Of a stretch of 64,000 nucleotides of DNA, positions 15,768 through 26,277 are shown in pieces. The position numbers and the translations under genes are program-made. The stretch is from Streptomyces hygroscopicus subsp. hygroscopicus (lineage in GTDB: Bacteria; Actinomycetota; Actinomycetes; Streptomycetales; Streptomycetaceae): NCBI RefSeq assembly GCF_030269125.1, contig NZ_BSSM01000005.1:186001-250000 (forward strand). Reading direction: 5' to 3'. How positions within the stretch are numbered: the first letter of the stretch is position 1; each line of letters starts with the position of its first letter. The notes below the pieces were generated by a model, which worked only from the letters and a program-made list of their open reading frames with translations, was not told the DNA's origin and did not search any database.

Positions 15768-16688
15768 ATGGACCACGTCGCAAGCAGCACGCCGGACGCC
15801 CGGAGCGTGCCCGTGTGCTACCGGCACCCGGACCGTGAGACCGGAGTGCGCTGCACCCGCTGCGAGCGTCCCATCTGCCCCGAGTGCATGGTCAGCGCCT
15901 CCGTCGGCTTCCAGTGCCCCGAGTGCGTCCACGGGGGCGGCCCCGCCCACCCGGACACCCCGGCGGGCGCCGGCGCCGGGCGCTCGATGGCCGCGGCCCG
16001 CCCGCGCACCCTGGCCGGCGGCACCATGACGGCGGACCCCCGGCTGTTCACCAAGGTGCTGATCGGGGTCAACATCGCCCTGTTCCTGGTGCAGCAGGCC
16101 GTCGGCGAGAGCTTCACCCAGCGGTTCGAGATGATCGGGCAGGCGTACACCCATCTGCTCCCGGGGGTACAGGGGATCGCCGAGGGGCAGTACTACCGCC
16201 TGCTGACCGCCATGTTCCTGCATGCCGGGTTCACCCATCTGCTGTTCAACATGCTCAGCCTGTGGTGGATCGGCGGCCCTCTGGAGGCGGCCCTCGGCCG
16301 CGCCCGCTATCTCGCCCTGTACTTCGTCTCGGGCTTCGCGGGCAGCGCGCTCACCTATCTGCTCGCCGCCCCGAACGCGCCGTCGCTCGGCGCCTCCGGA
16401 GCGATCTTCGGCCTCTTCGGTGCCACCGGCGTGCTGATGCGGCGGCTCAACTACGACATGCGGCCGCTGTTCGCCCTGCTGGTGATCAACCTGATCATCA
16501 CCTTCACCCCGGGCTTCAACATCGCCTGGGAGGCGCACGTCGGCGGTCTGGTGGCGGGTGTCGTCACCGGGTACGCCATGGTGCACGCCCCGCGCCGCAA
16601 CCGGGCGCTCGTCCAGTACGGCACCTGTGCGCTGGTGCTCGTGGCTGTGGCCGTTCTCACCCTGGTCCGGACGACTCAGCTCACCTGA
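15768..16688 (+). CDS. Rhomboid family intramembrane serine protease
   Basis: 306 residues. The N-terminus holds a B-box-like zinc-binding module, with four CxxC-type pairs in VPVCYRHPDRE, VRCTRCERPICPECM and FQCPECVHGG (about residues 16-54). Six membrane helices follow. The catalytic pair is Ser in GASGAIFG and His in EAHVGG, and the conserved loop HAGFTHLLFNM is present. Rhomboids cut substrates inside the membrane; no substrate is evident. ATG 15768 is preferred because GAGGAG lies just upstream. The zinc module plus rhomboid domain is usual for actinobacterial members. It is transcribed in the same direction as cypA, 94 bp apart. Confidence 0.93.
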   Translation: MDHVASSTPDARSVPVCYRHPDRETGVRCTRCERPICPECMVSASVGFQCPECVHGGGPAHPDTPAGAGAGRSMAAARPRTLAGGTMTADPRLFTKVLIGVNIALFLVQQAVGESFTQRFEMIGQAYTHLLPGVQGIAEGQYYRLLTAMFLHAGFTHLLFNMLSLWWIGGPLEAALGRARYLALYFVSGFAGSALTYLLAAPNAPSLGASGAIFGLFGATGVLMRRLNYDMRPLFALLVINLIITFTPGFNIAWEAHVGGLVAGVVTGYAMVHAPRRNRALVQYGTCALVLVAVAVLTLVRTTQLT

Positions 16689-16698
16689 TACCGAACCG

Positions 16699-16908
16699 TT
16701 GTCCACAACGGGTGCCGGATCTTGTGCACCCTGTGCGGGAACAGCTGCGCCCCTTACCGCTCGGATGTGTTTCCGCAGGTGGCACGGGGTGCGAACGGGT
16801 GTGTGTCAACCGGTAGGGCAGTCGTACCGGCGTCAACGCCCAGTGAGTTATCCACAGATCGTAGTCTTTTCCCCAGGGGGATGTGGAAATCCTCAGGCCT
16901 GTGGATAA
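16699..16908. promoter_or_regulatory. Cluster of DnaA boxes
   Basis: Three strong DnaA-binding sequences lie within 210 bp: TTGTCCACA at 16699-16707, TTATCCACA at 16848-16856, and its complement TGTGGATAA at 16900-16908. A weaker TGTGGAAAT lies at 16882. The gap lies between the convergent rhomboid and crgA genes, so promoters for those genes are not expected here. Clusters near oriC in S. coelicolor are known to titrate DnaA and limit initiation; I infer the same role. Confidence 0.7.
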
Positions 16909-16957
16909 CTCAGCGGAGAAGCCATGGGCAGAGCCCCGCGGCGGCTGGCGGACCGCC

Positions 16958-17212
16958 CTACTTCCACTGCGTGGAGACGCCGAACCCGGCGGCGATGAAG
17001 CCGAAGCCGACCACGATGTTCCAGTTGTCCAGCGCGTCGATGGGCAGCGAGCCGTCGGTCACATAGAAGACGACGATCCAGGCCAGGCCGATGACGAACA
17101 TGGCCAGCATGACAGGGGCGACCCAGCCGTGGCTGTTCAGCTTGATCGCCGCGGCCTGCTTCGCCGGCGGCGGCGTGAAGTCGGCCTTCTTGCGGATACG
17201 TGACTTCGGCAC
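16958..17212 (-). CDS. crgA: Cell division inhibitor CrgA
   Basis: 84 residues, two membrane helices (about 34-52 and 64-80), typical of CrgA. In streptomycetes CrgA restrains Z-ring formation during growth of aerial hyphae; in mycobacteria it bridges FtsZ, FtsI and FtsQ. The N-terminus [11 protein letters not shown] is positively charged and cytoplasmic. The conserved WIVVFYV and [11 protein letters not shown] segments are clear, and the protein ends STQWK. GTG 17212 has AGGAGA seven bases ahead. It is divergent from the DUF881 gene, as in other Streptomyces. Confidence 0.95.
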   Translation of the reverse strand: MPKSRIRKKADFTPPPAKQAAAIKLNSHGWVAPVMLAMFVIGLAWIVVFYVTDGSLPIDALDNWNIVVGFGFIAAGFGVSTQWK

Positions 17213-17364
17213 GAGGGTCTCTCCTGTCGATGCGCTGCGTGGCCGCGCAGGTAACTGGGTCGGGCTCGGGCAGCGTACAAGTGGCCAACATGACGACTCT
17301 GTGTGCTCCCCCGGGCGTCCGTTAGCGTAGTGCTTCAGTGGCGCCGAAGGAGAGTAAGGGTCCG

Positions 17365-18153
17365 TTGAGCAATTCTGCCGACTCCCCCGGTACGGGAGCA
17401 ATGGGTTCCGGCCCCCGCCGTGGGCCTCGGGTGCGCCCGGTGCGGATGCTCACCGCGGCCGTCTTCGCGCTCGCGGGGCTGATCTTCTTCACCAGCTTCG
17501 ACACGGCCAAGGGCACCGACATCCGCCAGGACGGCTCCCTGCTGAAGCTGTCCGACCTGATCCAGCAGCGCAGCCGCAAGAACAAGGACCTGGACGAGTC
17601 CAACGCCTCCCTGCGCGGGGGCGTGGAGTCCCTGGCCAGGAGCGACGGCGGCAGCACCGAGGCGCAGGACCGGCGGCTCACCGGCCTGGAGAAGACCGCG
17701 GGCACCCGGAAGCTCACCGGCAGGGCCGTCACCGTGACCTTGAACGACGCCCCGCCGAACGCCACCGCCAAGCTTCCCGGATATCCCCCGCCGCAGCCCG
17801 ACTACCTGGTCATCCACCAGCAGGACCTCCAGGCCGTGGTGAACGCCCTGTGGCAGGGCGGCGCCAAGGGCATCAAGGTCATGGACCAGCGGCTGATCTC
17901 CACCAGCGCGGTCCGCTGCGTCGGCAACACGCTGATCCTCCAGGGCCGCGTCTACTCGCCGCCCTACAAGATCACGGCGATCGGGGACCCGGGGCGGCTC
18001 CAGCGGGCGCTCGCGGACAGCAAGGCGATCCAGACGTACATGGTGTACGTCAACGTCTACGGCCTCGGCTGGAAAGTCACCGACGACGGCACGGTGACTC
18101 TTCCGGGTTACTCCGGCACGGTCGACCTCCACTACGCGAAGCCCGTGCCGTAG
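17365..18153 (+). CDS. DUF881 membrane-anchored coiled-coil protein
   Basis: 262 residues from the TTG start. One membrane helix (about 28-46, ending FFTSF) is followed by an extracytoplasmic coiled-coil ([19 protein letters not shown]) and the DUF881 domain (about 105-250, with [26 protein letters not shown] and [16 protein letters not shown]). DUF881 proteins are conserved beside crgA in actinobacteria and are linked by position to division or cell-wall growth; no activity is known. AAGGAGAG and AAGGG precede the TTG. GTG 17338 is an in-frame alternative. A -10-like TAGCGT lies about 20 bp upstream of that GTG. Confidence 0.88.
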   Translation: MSNSADSPGTGAMGSGPRRGPRVRPVRMLTAAVFALAGLIFFTSFDTAKGTDIRQDGSLLKLSDLIQQRSRKNKDLDESNASLRGGVESLARSDGGSTEAQDRRLTGLEKTAGTRKLTGRAVTVTLNDAPPNATAKLPGYPPPQPDYLVIHQQDLQAVVNALWQGGAKGIKVMDQRLISTSAVRCVGNTLILQGRVYSPPYKITAIGDPGRLQRALADSKAIQTYMVYVNVYGLGWKVTDDGTVTLPGYSGTVDLHYAKPVP

Positions 18154-18458
18154 CCGACCGCGGACGTACGGCGACCCGTCCGAGGACTTCCCGATCCGCG
18201 GCCGGGCGACGCGGTGGTGCGCACCGGCGGGACCACCTGGTTCACGTATCGGATCGACAAAGGACCCTGCAAATCCTCCCCGACCGGCATCGGCGTCACC
18301 GACCCTGTGCCACGGAAGTCCGGACACGCGCGTCCGGGCGCGTCCGGACTCCACCCGGCCTGTGAAGTCAGGCGAACCGGACGCGCCGCGCCGCTAGTCT
18401 GGTGACGTACGGCGTGTGTCTGGTGCCGTAGGGATACGGAAGGGACGGCAAGGACGGC

Positions 18459-18620
18459 ATGTACGGCTGGATCTGGCGGCATCTGCCGGGAAACGTATGG
18501 GTGAAGTTGCTGGTCTCCGTCGTCCTGGTGCTGGCCGTGGTGTACGTCCTCTTCCAGTACGTCTTCCCCTGGGCCGAGCCGCTGCTGCCCTTCAACGATG
18601 TGACGGTGGACAACCAGTGA
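18459..18620 (+). CDS. Small hydrophobic membrane protein
   Basis: 53 residues: MYGWIWRHLPGNVWVK, one hydrophobic helix (LLVSVVLVLAVVYVLFQYVF), then PWAEPLLPFNDVTVDNQ. It is too short for most gene callers. Coding is supported by its overlap with pabA through GTGA, high third-position GC, and a -10-like TAGTCT at 18395-18400. A Trp/Pro-rich face like this is conserved at this site in streptomycetes as I recall, function unknown. Confidence 0.78.
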   Translation: MYGWIWRHLPGNVWVKLLVSVVLVLAVVYVLFQYVFPWAEPLLPFNDVTVDNQ

Positions 18621-19255
18621 GTGCGCGCATTCTCGTCGTGGACAACTACGACAGCTTCGTCTTCAACCTCGTCCAGTACCTGTACCAGCTGGGCGCCGAG
18701 TGCGAGGTGCTGCGCAACGACGAGGTGTCGACCGCGCACGCCCAGGACGGCTTCGACGGCGTCCTGCTGTCGCCCGGACCCGGCACCCCCGAGCAGGCCG
18801 GCGTCTGCGTGGAGATGGTCCGCCACTGCGCGGCCACCGGGGTGCCGGTCTTCGGCGTCTGCCTGGGCATGCAGTCCATGCAGGTGGCGTACGGCGGGGT
18901 GGTGGACCGGGCGCCCGAGCTGCTGCACGGCAAGACCTCCCCGGTCGAGCACGAGGGCAAGGGCGTCTTCGCCGGACTGCCCTCACCCTTCACCGCGACC
19001 CGCTACCACTCCCTGGCCGCCGAGCCCGCGACGGTCCCGGCCGAGCTGGAGGTCACGGCCCGCACGCACGACGGCATCATCATGGGCCTGCGCCACCGTG
19101 AACTGCCCGTCGAGGGCGTGCAGTTCCACCCGGAGTCGGTGCTGACCGAGCACGGGCACCGGATGCTGGCCAACTGGCTGGTGGAGTGCGGCGACCAGGA
19201 CGCCGTGGCGAGGTCGGCGGGGCTCGCCCCGGTGGTGGGCAGGGCCACGGCGTGA
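18617..19255 (+). CDS. pabA: Glutamine amidotransferase subunit, PabA/TrpG type
   Basis: 212 residues, a class I glutamine amidotransferase that releases ammonia from glutamine for aminodeoxychorismate synthase (folate) or anthranilate synthase (tryptophan). The nucleophile Cys lies in GVCLGMQSM (about residue 79), and the His-Glu pair is in VQFHPESVLTEHG near the C-terminus. The N-terminus ILVVDNYDSFVFNL is typical. The PabB/TrpE partner is not in the window. In S. coelicolor the gene at this place is called pabA; a dual role is possible. Both ends overlap neighbours by GTGA, which implies translational coupling with the small membrane protein and the sortase. Confidence 0.93.
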   Translation: MSARILVVDNYDSFVFNLVQYLYQLGAECEVLRNDEVSTAHAQDGFDGVLLSPGPGTPEQAGVCVEMVRHCAATGVPVFGVCLGMQSMQVAYGGVVDRAPELLHGKTSPVEHEGKGVFAGLPSPFTATRYHSLAAEPATVPAELEVTARTHDGIIMGLRHRELPVEGVQFHPESVLTEHGHRMLANWLVECGDQDAVARSAGLAPVVGRATA

Positions 19256-20292
19256 CCGCCCTGCGCCCCGAGCGCGAGGACTTGTACGGCGGCGGGGAAC
19301 CGTACGAGTCCCACGACGGTGCGCCTCATGAACCTCCCTTCGACGCGGAGACCATGGCGCTGCGGGTGGCCGGCCCGGCGTCCGCCGGGCCCACAGGGGC
19401 CTCTGGAGCCCCCTCGGCCCCGTCCGCGATCGGACCGGCCCTCGGCGGCCGCGCGGCCCGCAGAAAGGCGGCCAAGCGGCGCGGCGGGCGCCGTGCCGGG
19501 CACCGGGAGCCGGCGGCCTCGGGCCCGCCCGCCGCGAAGGTCTCTCCGACCTGGACGGAGTCCGACCCCGACCGCCCGCTGACCCGGGTCGAGGCCCGGC
19601 GGCGGGCGCGGCTGGCCAAGCCCGGCCCGGGAGTGATCGCGAGCCGGGTGATCGGCGAGGCGTTCATCACCACCGGCGTGCTGATGCTGCTGTTCGTCAC
19701 CTACCAGCTGTGGTGGACCAACGTCCGCGCGCACGCGCAGTCCTCCAGCGAGGCCCACCAGCTCCAGGACGACTGGGCGAACGGCAAGCGCAACCCCGGG
19801 GTCTTCGCGCCCGGACAGGGCTTCGCCATCCTGCACATCCCCAAGCTGGACGTCGTGGCGCCGATCGCGGAGGGCGTCAGCACCACCCGGGTCCTCGACA
19901 AGGGCATGGTCGGGCACTACGGCGAGGCGCCGCTGAAGACGGCGATGCCCGACGCCAGGACCGGCAACTTCGGGCTCGCGGCACACCGCAACACCCACGG
20001 CGAGCCGTTCCGGTACATCAACCGGCTCACGCCCGGTGACCCCGTGGTGGTCGAGACCCAGGACACCTACTACGTCTACAAGGTGACGTCGACACTGCCG
20101 GTCACCTCGCCGTCCAACACCAGCGTGCTGGACCCCGTCCCGAAGGGCTCGGGCTTCACCCGTCCCGGGCGCTACATCACGCTGACCACCTGTACACCGG
20201 AGTTCACCAGCAAGTACCGGCTGATCGTCTGGGGCAAGATGGTCGAGGTACGCCCCCGCAGCAAGGGCAAGCCGGACGCGCTCATCGAGTAA
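19252..20292 (+). CDS. srtE1: Class E sortase
   Basis: 346 residues. A long charged cytoplasmic N-terminus (about 1-125, Ala/Pro/Arg rich) precedes one membrane helix (about 130-150, FITTGVLMLLFVTYQLWWTN) and the sortase domain. Catalytic residues are His in GLAAHRNTHGEPF, Cys in TLTTCTPEF, and Arg in SKYRLIVWG. TLTTCTP with Tyr upstream is characteristic of class E enzymes. These recognise LAXTG signals and in Streptomyces attach the long chaplins to peptidoglycan for aerial growth. GTG 19252 overlaps the pabA stop (GTGA). The symbol follows the conserved pair; which member corresponds to srtE1 is inferred from order. Confidence 0.94.
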   Translation: MTALRPEREDLYGGGEPYESHDGAPHEPPFDAETMALRVAGPASAGPTGASGAPSAPSAIGPALGGRAARRKAAKRRGGRRAGHREPAASGPPAAKVSPTWTESDPDRPLTRVEARRRARLAKPGPGVIASRVIGEAFITTGVLMLLFVTYQLWWTNVRAHAQSSSEAHQLQDDWANGKRNPGVFAPGQGFAILHIPKLDVVAPIAEGVSTTRVLDKGMVGHYGEAPLKTAMPDARTGNFGLAAHRNTHGEPFRYINRLTPGDPVVVETQDTYYVYKVTSTLPVTSPSNTSVLDPVPKGSGFTRPGRYITLTTCTPEFTSKYRLIVWGKMVEVRPRSKGKPDALIE

Positions 20293-20305
20293 GGGCTAGG
20301 ACACT

Positions 20306-21067
20306 GTGGCAGCCACCGCCGACGAGAACGAAGAGACCGAGGAAAGCACTGCCGCGCCCGGTCCGGAGCCCGCCGGGCGACGCCGGCGTCCGGGCAGGAT
20401 CGCGCAGGCCGTCAGTGTCTTCGGCGAACTGCTCATCACCGTGGGCCTGTTGCTCGGCCTCTTCGTCGTCTACTCGCTGTGGTGGACGAACGTCCTGGCG
20501 GACCGCAAGGCCGACAAGCAGGCCGAGAAGGTGCGCGAGCACTGGGCGCGGAGCACGGACACCGGGCCCGGCGCGCTGGACACCAAGGACGGCATCGGCT
20601 TCCTGCACGTGCCCGCGATGAAGAACGGCTCGGTCCTGGTCGAGAAGGGCACCAGCACCGACGTCCTCAACAACGGCGTCGCCGGCTACTACACCGACCC
20701 GGTCGAGGCCGTGCTCCCCATGACCGGCAAGAAGGGGAACTTCGCCCTCGCCGCTCACCGCGACGGCCACGGCGCCAAGTTCCACAACATCGACAAGCTG
20801 CGCAAGGGCGACCCGATCGTCTTCGAGACGCGGGACGAGTGGTACGTCTACAAGGTCGCCTCGATCCTCCCCGAGACCTCGAAGTACGACGTCGGCGTCG
20901 TCGACGCGGTCCCCAAGGAGTCCGGCTGGAAGAAGCCCGGCCACTACATCACGCTGACCACCTGCACCCCCGTCTACACCTCGCGCTACCGCTACATCGT
21001 GTGGGGCGAACTGGTCCGGGTGCAGAAGGTCGACAGCAAGCGCACGCCACCGGCGGAACTGCGCTGA
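20306..21067 (+). CDS. srtE2: Second class E sortase
   Basis: 253 residues from GTG 20306, 13 bp after the first sortase. A short basic N-terminus (AGRRRRPGRIAQ) is followed by a membrane helix (about 38-60, ELLITVGLLLGLFVVYSLWW). The catalytic domain has LAAHRDGHG, TLTTCTPVY and SRYRYIVWG. It lacks the long N-terminal extension of its neighbour but is alike from the helix onward, so the pair arose by duplication. In S. coelicolor the two enzymes partly back each other up. The stop codon lies inside a 19-bp tandem duplication, and a strong terminator follows. Confidence 0.94.
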   Translation: MAATADENEETEESTAAPGPEPAGRRRRPGRIAQAVSVFGELLITVGLLLGLFVVYSLWWTNVLADRKADKQAEKVREHWARSTDTGPGALDTKDGIGFLHVPAMKNGSVLVEKGTSTDVLNNGVAGYYTDPVEAVLPMTGKKGNFALAAHRDGHGAKFHNIDKLRKGDPIVFETRDEWYVYKVASILPETSKYDVGVVDAVPKESGWKKPGHYITLTTCTPVYTSRYRYIVWGELVRVQKVDSKRTPPAELR

Positions 21068-21100
21068 CCGTCCTCGGAACAGCTGACCGTCCTCGGAACA
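21063..21100. repeat. Two exact 19-bp tandem copies
   Basis: The sequence GCTGACCGTCCTCGGAACA occurs twice head to tail (21063-21081 and 21082-21100). The first copy contains the TGA stop of the second sortase gene, and the second copy carries TGA at the same relative place. Confidence 0.9.
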
Positions 21101-21103
21101 GGT

Positions 21104-21143
21104 GAGTGGGCCCCTGCCGGAATCCTCCGGCAGGGGCCCACTC
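21104..21143. terminator. Bidirectional terminator between sortase and pknB genes
   Basis: An 18-bp perfect stem (21104-21121 with 21126-21143) with a 4-base loop. It lies between two convergent operons and probably ends both. Confidence 0.85.
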
Positions 21144-21167
21144 GTGTCCTCGCGGTCCGTGCGGCCG

Positions 21168-23159
<1,992 letters not shown>

Positions 23160-23329
23160 AGCTACCTACCAGCCCTCTCCGTCGGTCTCGGACGTCACAT
23201 CGGATGTGCGCCGAGGCTGCCGTCCGGGCCTACGGTACCCGGCTCGCTTTGTATGACCTGGCCAAGCCCGGATCCCGATATCGGACCGGTATCGCAACGT
23301 GCATCGTTGTGAAGGGGATGTGATGGGCG

Positions 23330-24805
23330 TCACTTCTTGGATTTGATGACCGCCTCCATCACGCTCTTCGCGATCGGCGCGGCCAGGCCGCCGCCGGAGA
23401 TGTCGTCACGGTTGGCGTGCTCGTCCTCGACGACGACGGCCACGGCCACCGGGGAGCTGCCGTCGGGGAGCCTCGCGTAGGAGATGAACCAGGCGTAGGG
23501 GTTGGCGCTGTTGGCCACGCCGTGCTGGGCGGTACCCGTCTTGCCGCCGACGACGACGCCGGGGATCTGGGCGTTGGTGCCGGTGCCCTGCTTGACCACG
23601 GTCTCCATCATCGACTGCAGGATCTGCGCGTTCTGCGGCGACAGCGGCCGGCTCATCTCCTGCGGCTTGGTCTTCTCCACCGGGTCGAGGTAGGAGGACT
23701 CCAGCTCGTCCACCATGTACGGCTTCATCAGCCGGCCGTCGTTGGCGACCGCCGAGGCGACCATGGCCATCTGCAGCGGGGTGGCGGCGGTGTTGTACTG
23801 CCCGATGGAGGACAGCGCGGTCTGCGAGGTGTTCATGTTGTCGGAGAACACCGAGGCGTTGGAGCGCACCGGGGTGAACTGCTGCGCGTCGAAGCCGAAC
23901 TTCTTCGCCTCCGCCAGCATCTTGTCGTTGCCGAGGTCGGCGCCGATCTTGCCGAAGACGGTGTTGCAGGAGTACTGGAGCGCGACCCGCATGGTGGCGT
24001 TCCTGCAGGGCAGGTTGCCCTCGTTGGGCAGCGGGGTCGTGGTGCCCGGCATGATGTACGGCAGCGGGGAGTCGGTCGGCTGGTCGGCCGAGGTGTACTT
24101 CCCGTTCTCCAGCGCCGCGGCGGCGGTGACGACCTTGAAGGTGGAGCCCGGCGGGTAGGTCTCGCGCAGCGCCCGGTTGAGCGTCGGGTCGGCCGGGTTG
24201 TTCTCCTTCAGGAGCTTGTTCCTGGCCTTGGCGTCGTCGTTGGTGTTCCCCGCGAAGGTCGAGGGGTCGTACGACGGGTACGAGGCCAGAGCCAGGATCT
24301 TGCCGGTGGACGGTTCGAGCGCGACGACCGCGCCCTTGCCGCCCTGGGCCTTCAGGCCGTCGTACGCGGCCTTCTGCGCGGCGCCGTTGAGCGTGGTGAC
24401 GACATTGCCGCCCTGCTTGGGCTTGCCCGTGATCATGTCCAGGGTGTTGCGGAAGAAGAGCCGGTCGTCGTTGCCGGTGAGGATGCCGTCGTCCAGGTTC
24501 TCCAGCTGGGTGCCGCCGAAGGCCTGGGAGGAGAAACCGGTCACCGGAGCCCACATGGGCCCGTTCTTGTACGTGCGCTTGTACTTGAAGTCGCCGTGCT
24601 TGAGCTCGACCGAGCCGGTCACCGGGTCGCCGTCCACGATGATGTCGCCGCGCGGCGCGGAGTACCGCTCGATGGCGACCCGGCGGTTGAGCGGGTCGCT
24701 GCGCAGGCTGTCCGCCTTGACGTACTGCAGGTAGTTGTCGCGGACGAGCAGGGCCAGGATGAGCAGGCCGCAGAAGATCGCGATCCGGCGCAGGGGCTTG
24801 TTCAT
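23330..24805 (-). CDS. pbpA: Class B penicillin-binding protein PbpA
   Basis: 491 residues, a peptidoglycan transpeptidase. One N-terminal membrane helix (about 7-24, IAIFCGLLILALLV) anchors it. A dimerisation region comes first, then the transpeptidase domain with SxxK in PGSTFKVV (about residue 222), SxN in QYSCNTVFG and KTG in GGKTGTAQ. It likely pairs with the SEDS protein encoded just before it: the ATGA overlap (24802-24805) couples their translation. Such FtsW/RodA-PBP pairs make septal or lateral wall. The ATG start is fixed by the overlap. Confidence 0.96.
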   Translation of the reverse strand: MNKPLRRIAIFCGLLILALLVRDNYLQYVKADSLRSDPLNRRVAIERYSAPRGDIIVDGDPVTGSVELKHGDFKYKRTYKNGPMWAPVTGFSSQAFGGTQLENLDDGILTGNDDRLFFRNTLDMITGKPKQGGNVVTTLNGAAQKAAYDGLKAQGGKGAVVALEPSTGKILALASYPSYDPSTFAGNTNDDAKARNKLLKENNPADPTLNRALRETYPPGSTFKVVTAAAALENGKYTSADQPTDSPLPYIMPGTTTPLPNEGNLPCRNATMRVALQYSCNTVFGKIGADLGNDKMLAEAKKFGFDAQQFTPVRSNASVFSDNMNTSQTALSSIGQYNTAATPLQMAMVASAVANDGRLMKPYMVDELESSYLDPVEKTKPQEMSRPLSPQNAQILQSMMETVVKQGTGTNAQIPGVVVGGKTGTAQHGVANSANPYAWFISYARLPDGSSPVAVAVVVEDEHANRDDISGGGLAAPIAKSVMEAVIKSKK

Positions 24806-26250
24806 GACGGGCGGACCACCTGGGTCATCTCGGCGTCGGGGTTGGCTGCGGGGGTCGGGGCCGGGCGGCGGGCGGTGTCGCTGATGCGGATCAGGACGCC
24901 GATGAGCGCCCAGTTGGCGATCACGGAGGAACCGCCGTACGCGAGGAACGGCATGGTCATACCGGTCAGCGGGATGAGGCCCATCACACCGCCGGCCACG
25001 ACGAAGACCTGGAGCGCGAAGGCGCCGGAGAGGCCGATGGCGAGCAGCTTGCCGAACGGGTCGCGGGCGGCGAGGGCGGTGCGCACGCCGCGTTCCGCGA
25101 TCAGGCCGTAGATCAGCAGGATCGCCATGAGGCCGGCCAGGCCCAGCTCCTCGCCGAAGGTCGCGAGGATGAAGTCGGAGTTGGCGGCGAACTTGATCAG
25201 CTCGGAGTGGCCCTGGCCCCAGCCGGTGCCGAGGGTGCCGCCGGAGCCGAAGGCCCACAGGGCCTGCTGGAGCTGGTCGGAGTGGGCGATGCCGTCGTGG
25301 GTCACCATCCGGCTGAGCTTGTACTCGCGCATCGGGTTGAGCCAGGCCTGCACACGGGTCTGGATGTGCGGCTCGAAGCTCGCCACGCCGACGGCGCCGA
25401 CCGCGGACATCAGCAGACCGAAGACGATCCAGCTGGTCCGCTCGGTGGCGACGTACAGCATGATCACGAACATGCCGAAGAACAGCAGCGACGTACCGAG
25501 GTCGGTCTCGAAGACCAGGATCAGGATGGACATCGCCCAGACCACGAGGATCGGTCCGAGGTCGCGGCCACGCGGCAGGTAGAGGCCCATGAAGCGGCGG
25601 CTGGCGAGAGCCAGCGCGTCGCGCTTCACCATCAGATAGCCGGCGAAGAAGATCGTCAGCACGATCTTGGCGAACTCACCGGGCTGGATGCTGAAGCTGC
25701 CGACGTGGATCCAGATCTTGGCGCCGAAGACGTTGGTGCCGAGGCCCGGCACCAGCGGGAGCAGCAGAAGGATCAGCGCGCACACCATCGAGATGTAGGT
25801 GTAACGCTGAAGCGTGCGGTGGTCCTTGAGGAAGTACAGGACGGCCACGAACAGGGCGATGCCCATCGCCGTGTACATGAGCTGGTTGGTGGCCTTGCCG
25901 CCTGCGACATGGATCTGCTGGAGCGCCTTGGACTGGTCGAGCCGCCAGATGGCGACGAGTCCGAGGCCGTTGAGCAGGGTGGCCAGCGGCAGCAGCAGCG
26001 GGTCGGCGTACGGGGCGAACTTCCGTACGACGAGATGGGCCACGCCGGCCAGCAGGCCGAGCCCCAGGCCGTAGCTCAGCAGGCCGGCGGGCACCCGGTT
26101 GTCGAGGGCCAGACCCACGTTGGCGTAGGCGAACACCGGGATGAGCACCGCGAAGATCAGCAGGGCCAGCTCGGTGTTGCGGCGGCTCGGCGCGCCGATC
26201 GCGCCGATGGTGGACGTGTGGTGCGTCGGCGAGTTAGTCGTACTGCTCAT
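24802..26250 (-). CDS. ftsW: SEDS peptidoglycan polymerase, FtsW/RodA family
   Basis: 482 residues with about 12 membrane helices. The SEDS signature is present: GTLGTGWGQGHSELIKFAAN, then SDFILATFGEELGL. SEDS proteins polymerise lipid II into glycan strands together with a class B PBP, here PbpA. Streptomyces has several paralogues. This one belongs to the pknB locus, not the dcw cluster, so a RodA-like or sporulation role is as likely as septation and the symbol is provisional. The N-terminal 30 residues and C-terminal 20 (RPAPTPAANPDAEMTQ) are cytoplasmic and possible kinase targets. It follows the phosphatase gene by 27 bp. Confidence 0.93.
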   Translation of the reverse strand: MSSTTNSPTHHTSTIGAIGAPSRRNTELALLIFAVLIPVFAYANVGLALDNRVPAGLLSYGLGLGLLAGVAHLVVRKFAPYADPLLLPLATLLNGLGLVAIWRLDQSKALQQIHVAGGKATNQLMYTAMGIALFVAVLYFLKDHRTLQRYTYISMVCALILLLLPLVPGLGTNVFGAKIWIHVGSFSIQPGEFAKIVLTIFFAGYLMVKRDALALASRRFMGLYLPRGRDLGPILVVWAMSILILVFETDLGTSLLFFGMFVIMLYVATERTSWIVFGLLMSAVGAVGVASFEPHIQTRVQAWLNPMREYKLSRMVTHDGIAHSDQLQQALWAFGSGGTLGTGWGQGHSELIKFAANSDFILATFGEELGLAGLMAILLIYGLIAERGVRTALAARDPFGKLLAIGLSGAFALQVFVVAGGVMGLIPLTGMTMPFLAYGGSSVIANWALIGVLIRISDTARRPAPTPAANPDAEMTQVVRPS

Positions 26251-26277
26251 CGTGTGACAGGGCCTCTCACGGCTTGC

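Noticed and set aside
18154..18400. A frame (18214-18405) after the DUF881 gene
   Set aside because: A few plausible residues only, poor third-position bias, no conserved neighbour. Treated as non-coding upstream sequence of the small membrane protein.
18990..21067. LAXTG substrates for the two sortases in this window
   Set aside because: The anchored proteins at 8019 and 56692 end in membrane helices with basic tails but lack an LAXTG motif, so they are not clear sortase substrates.
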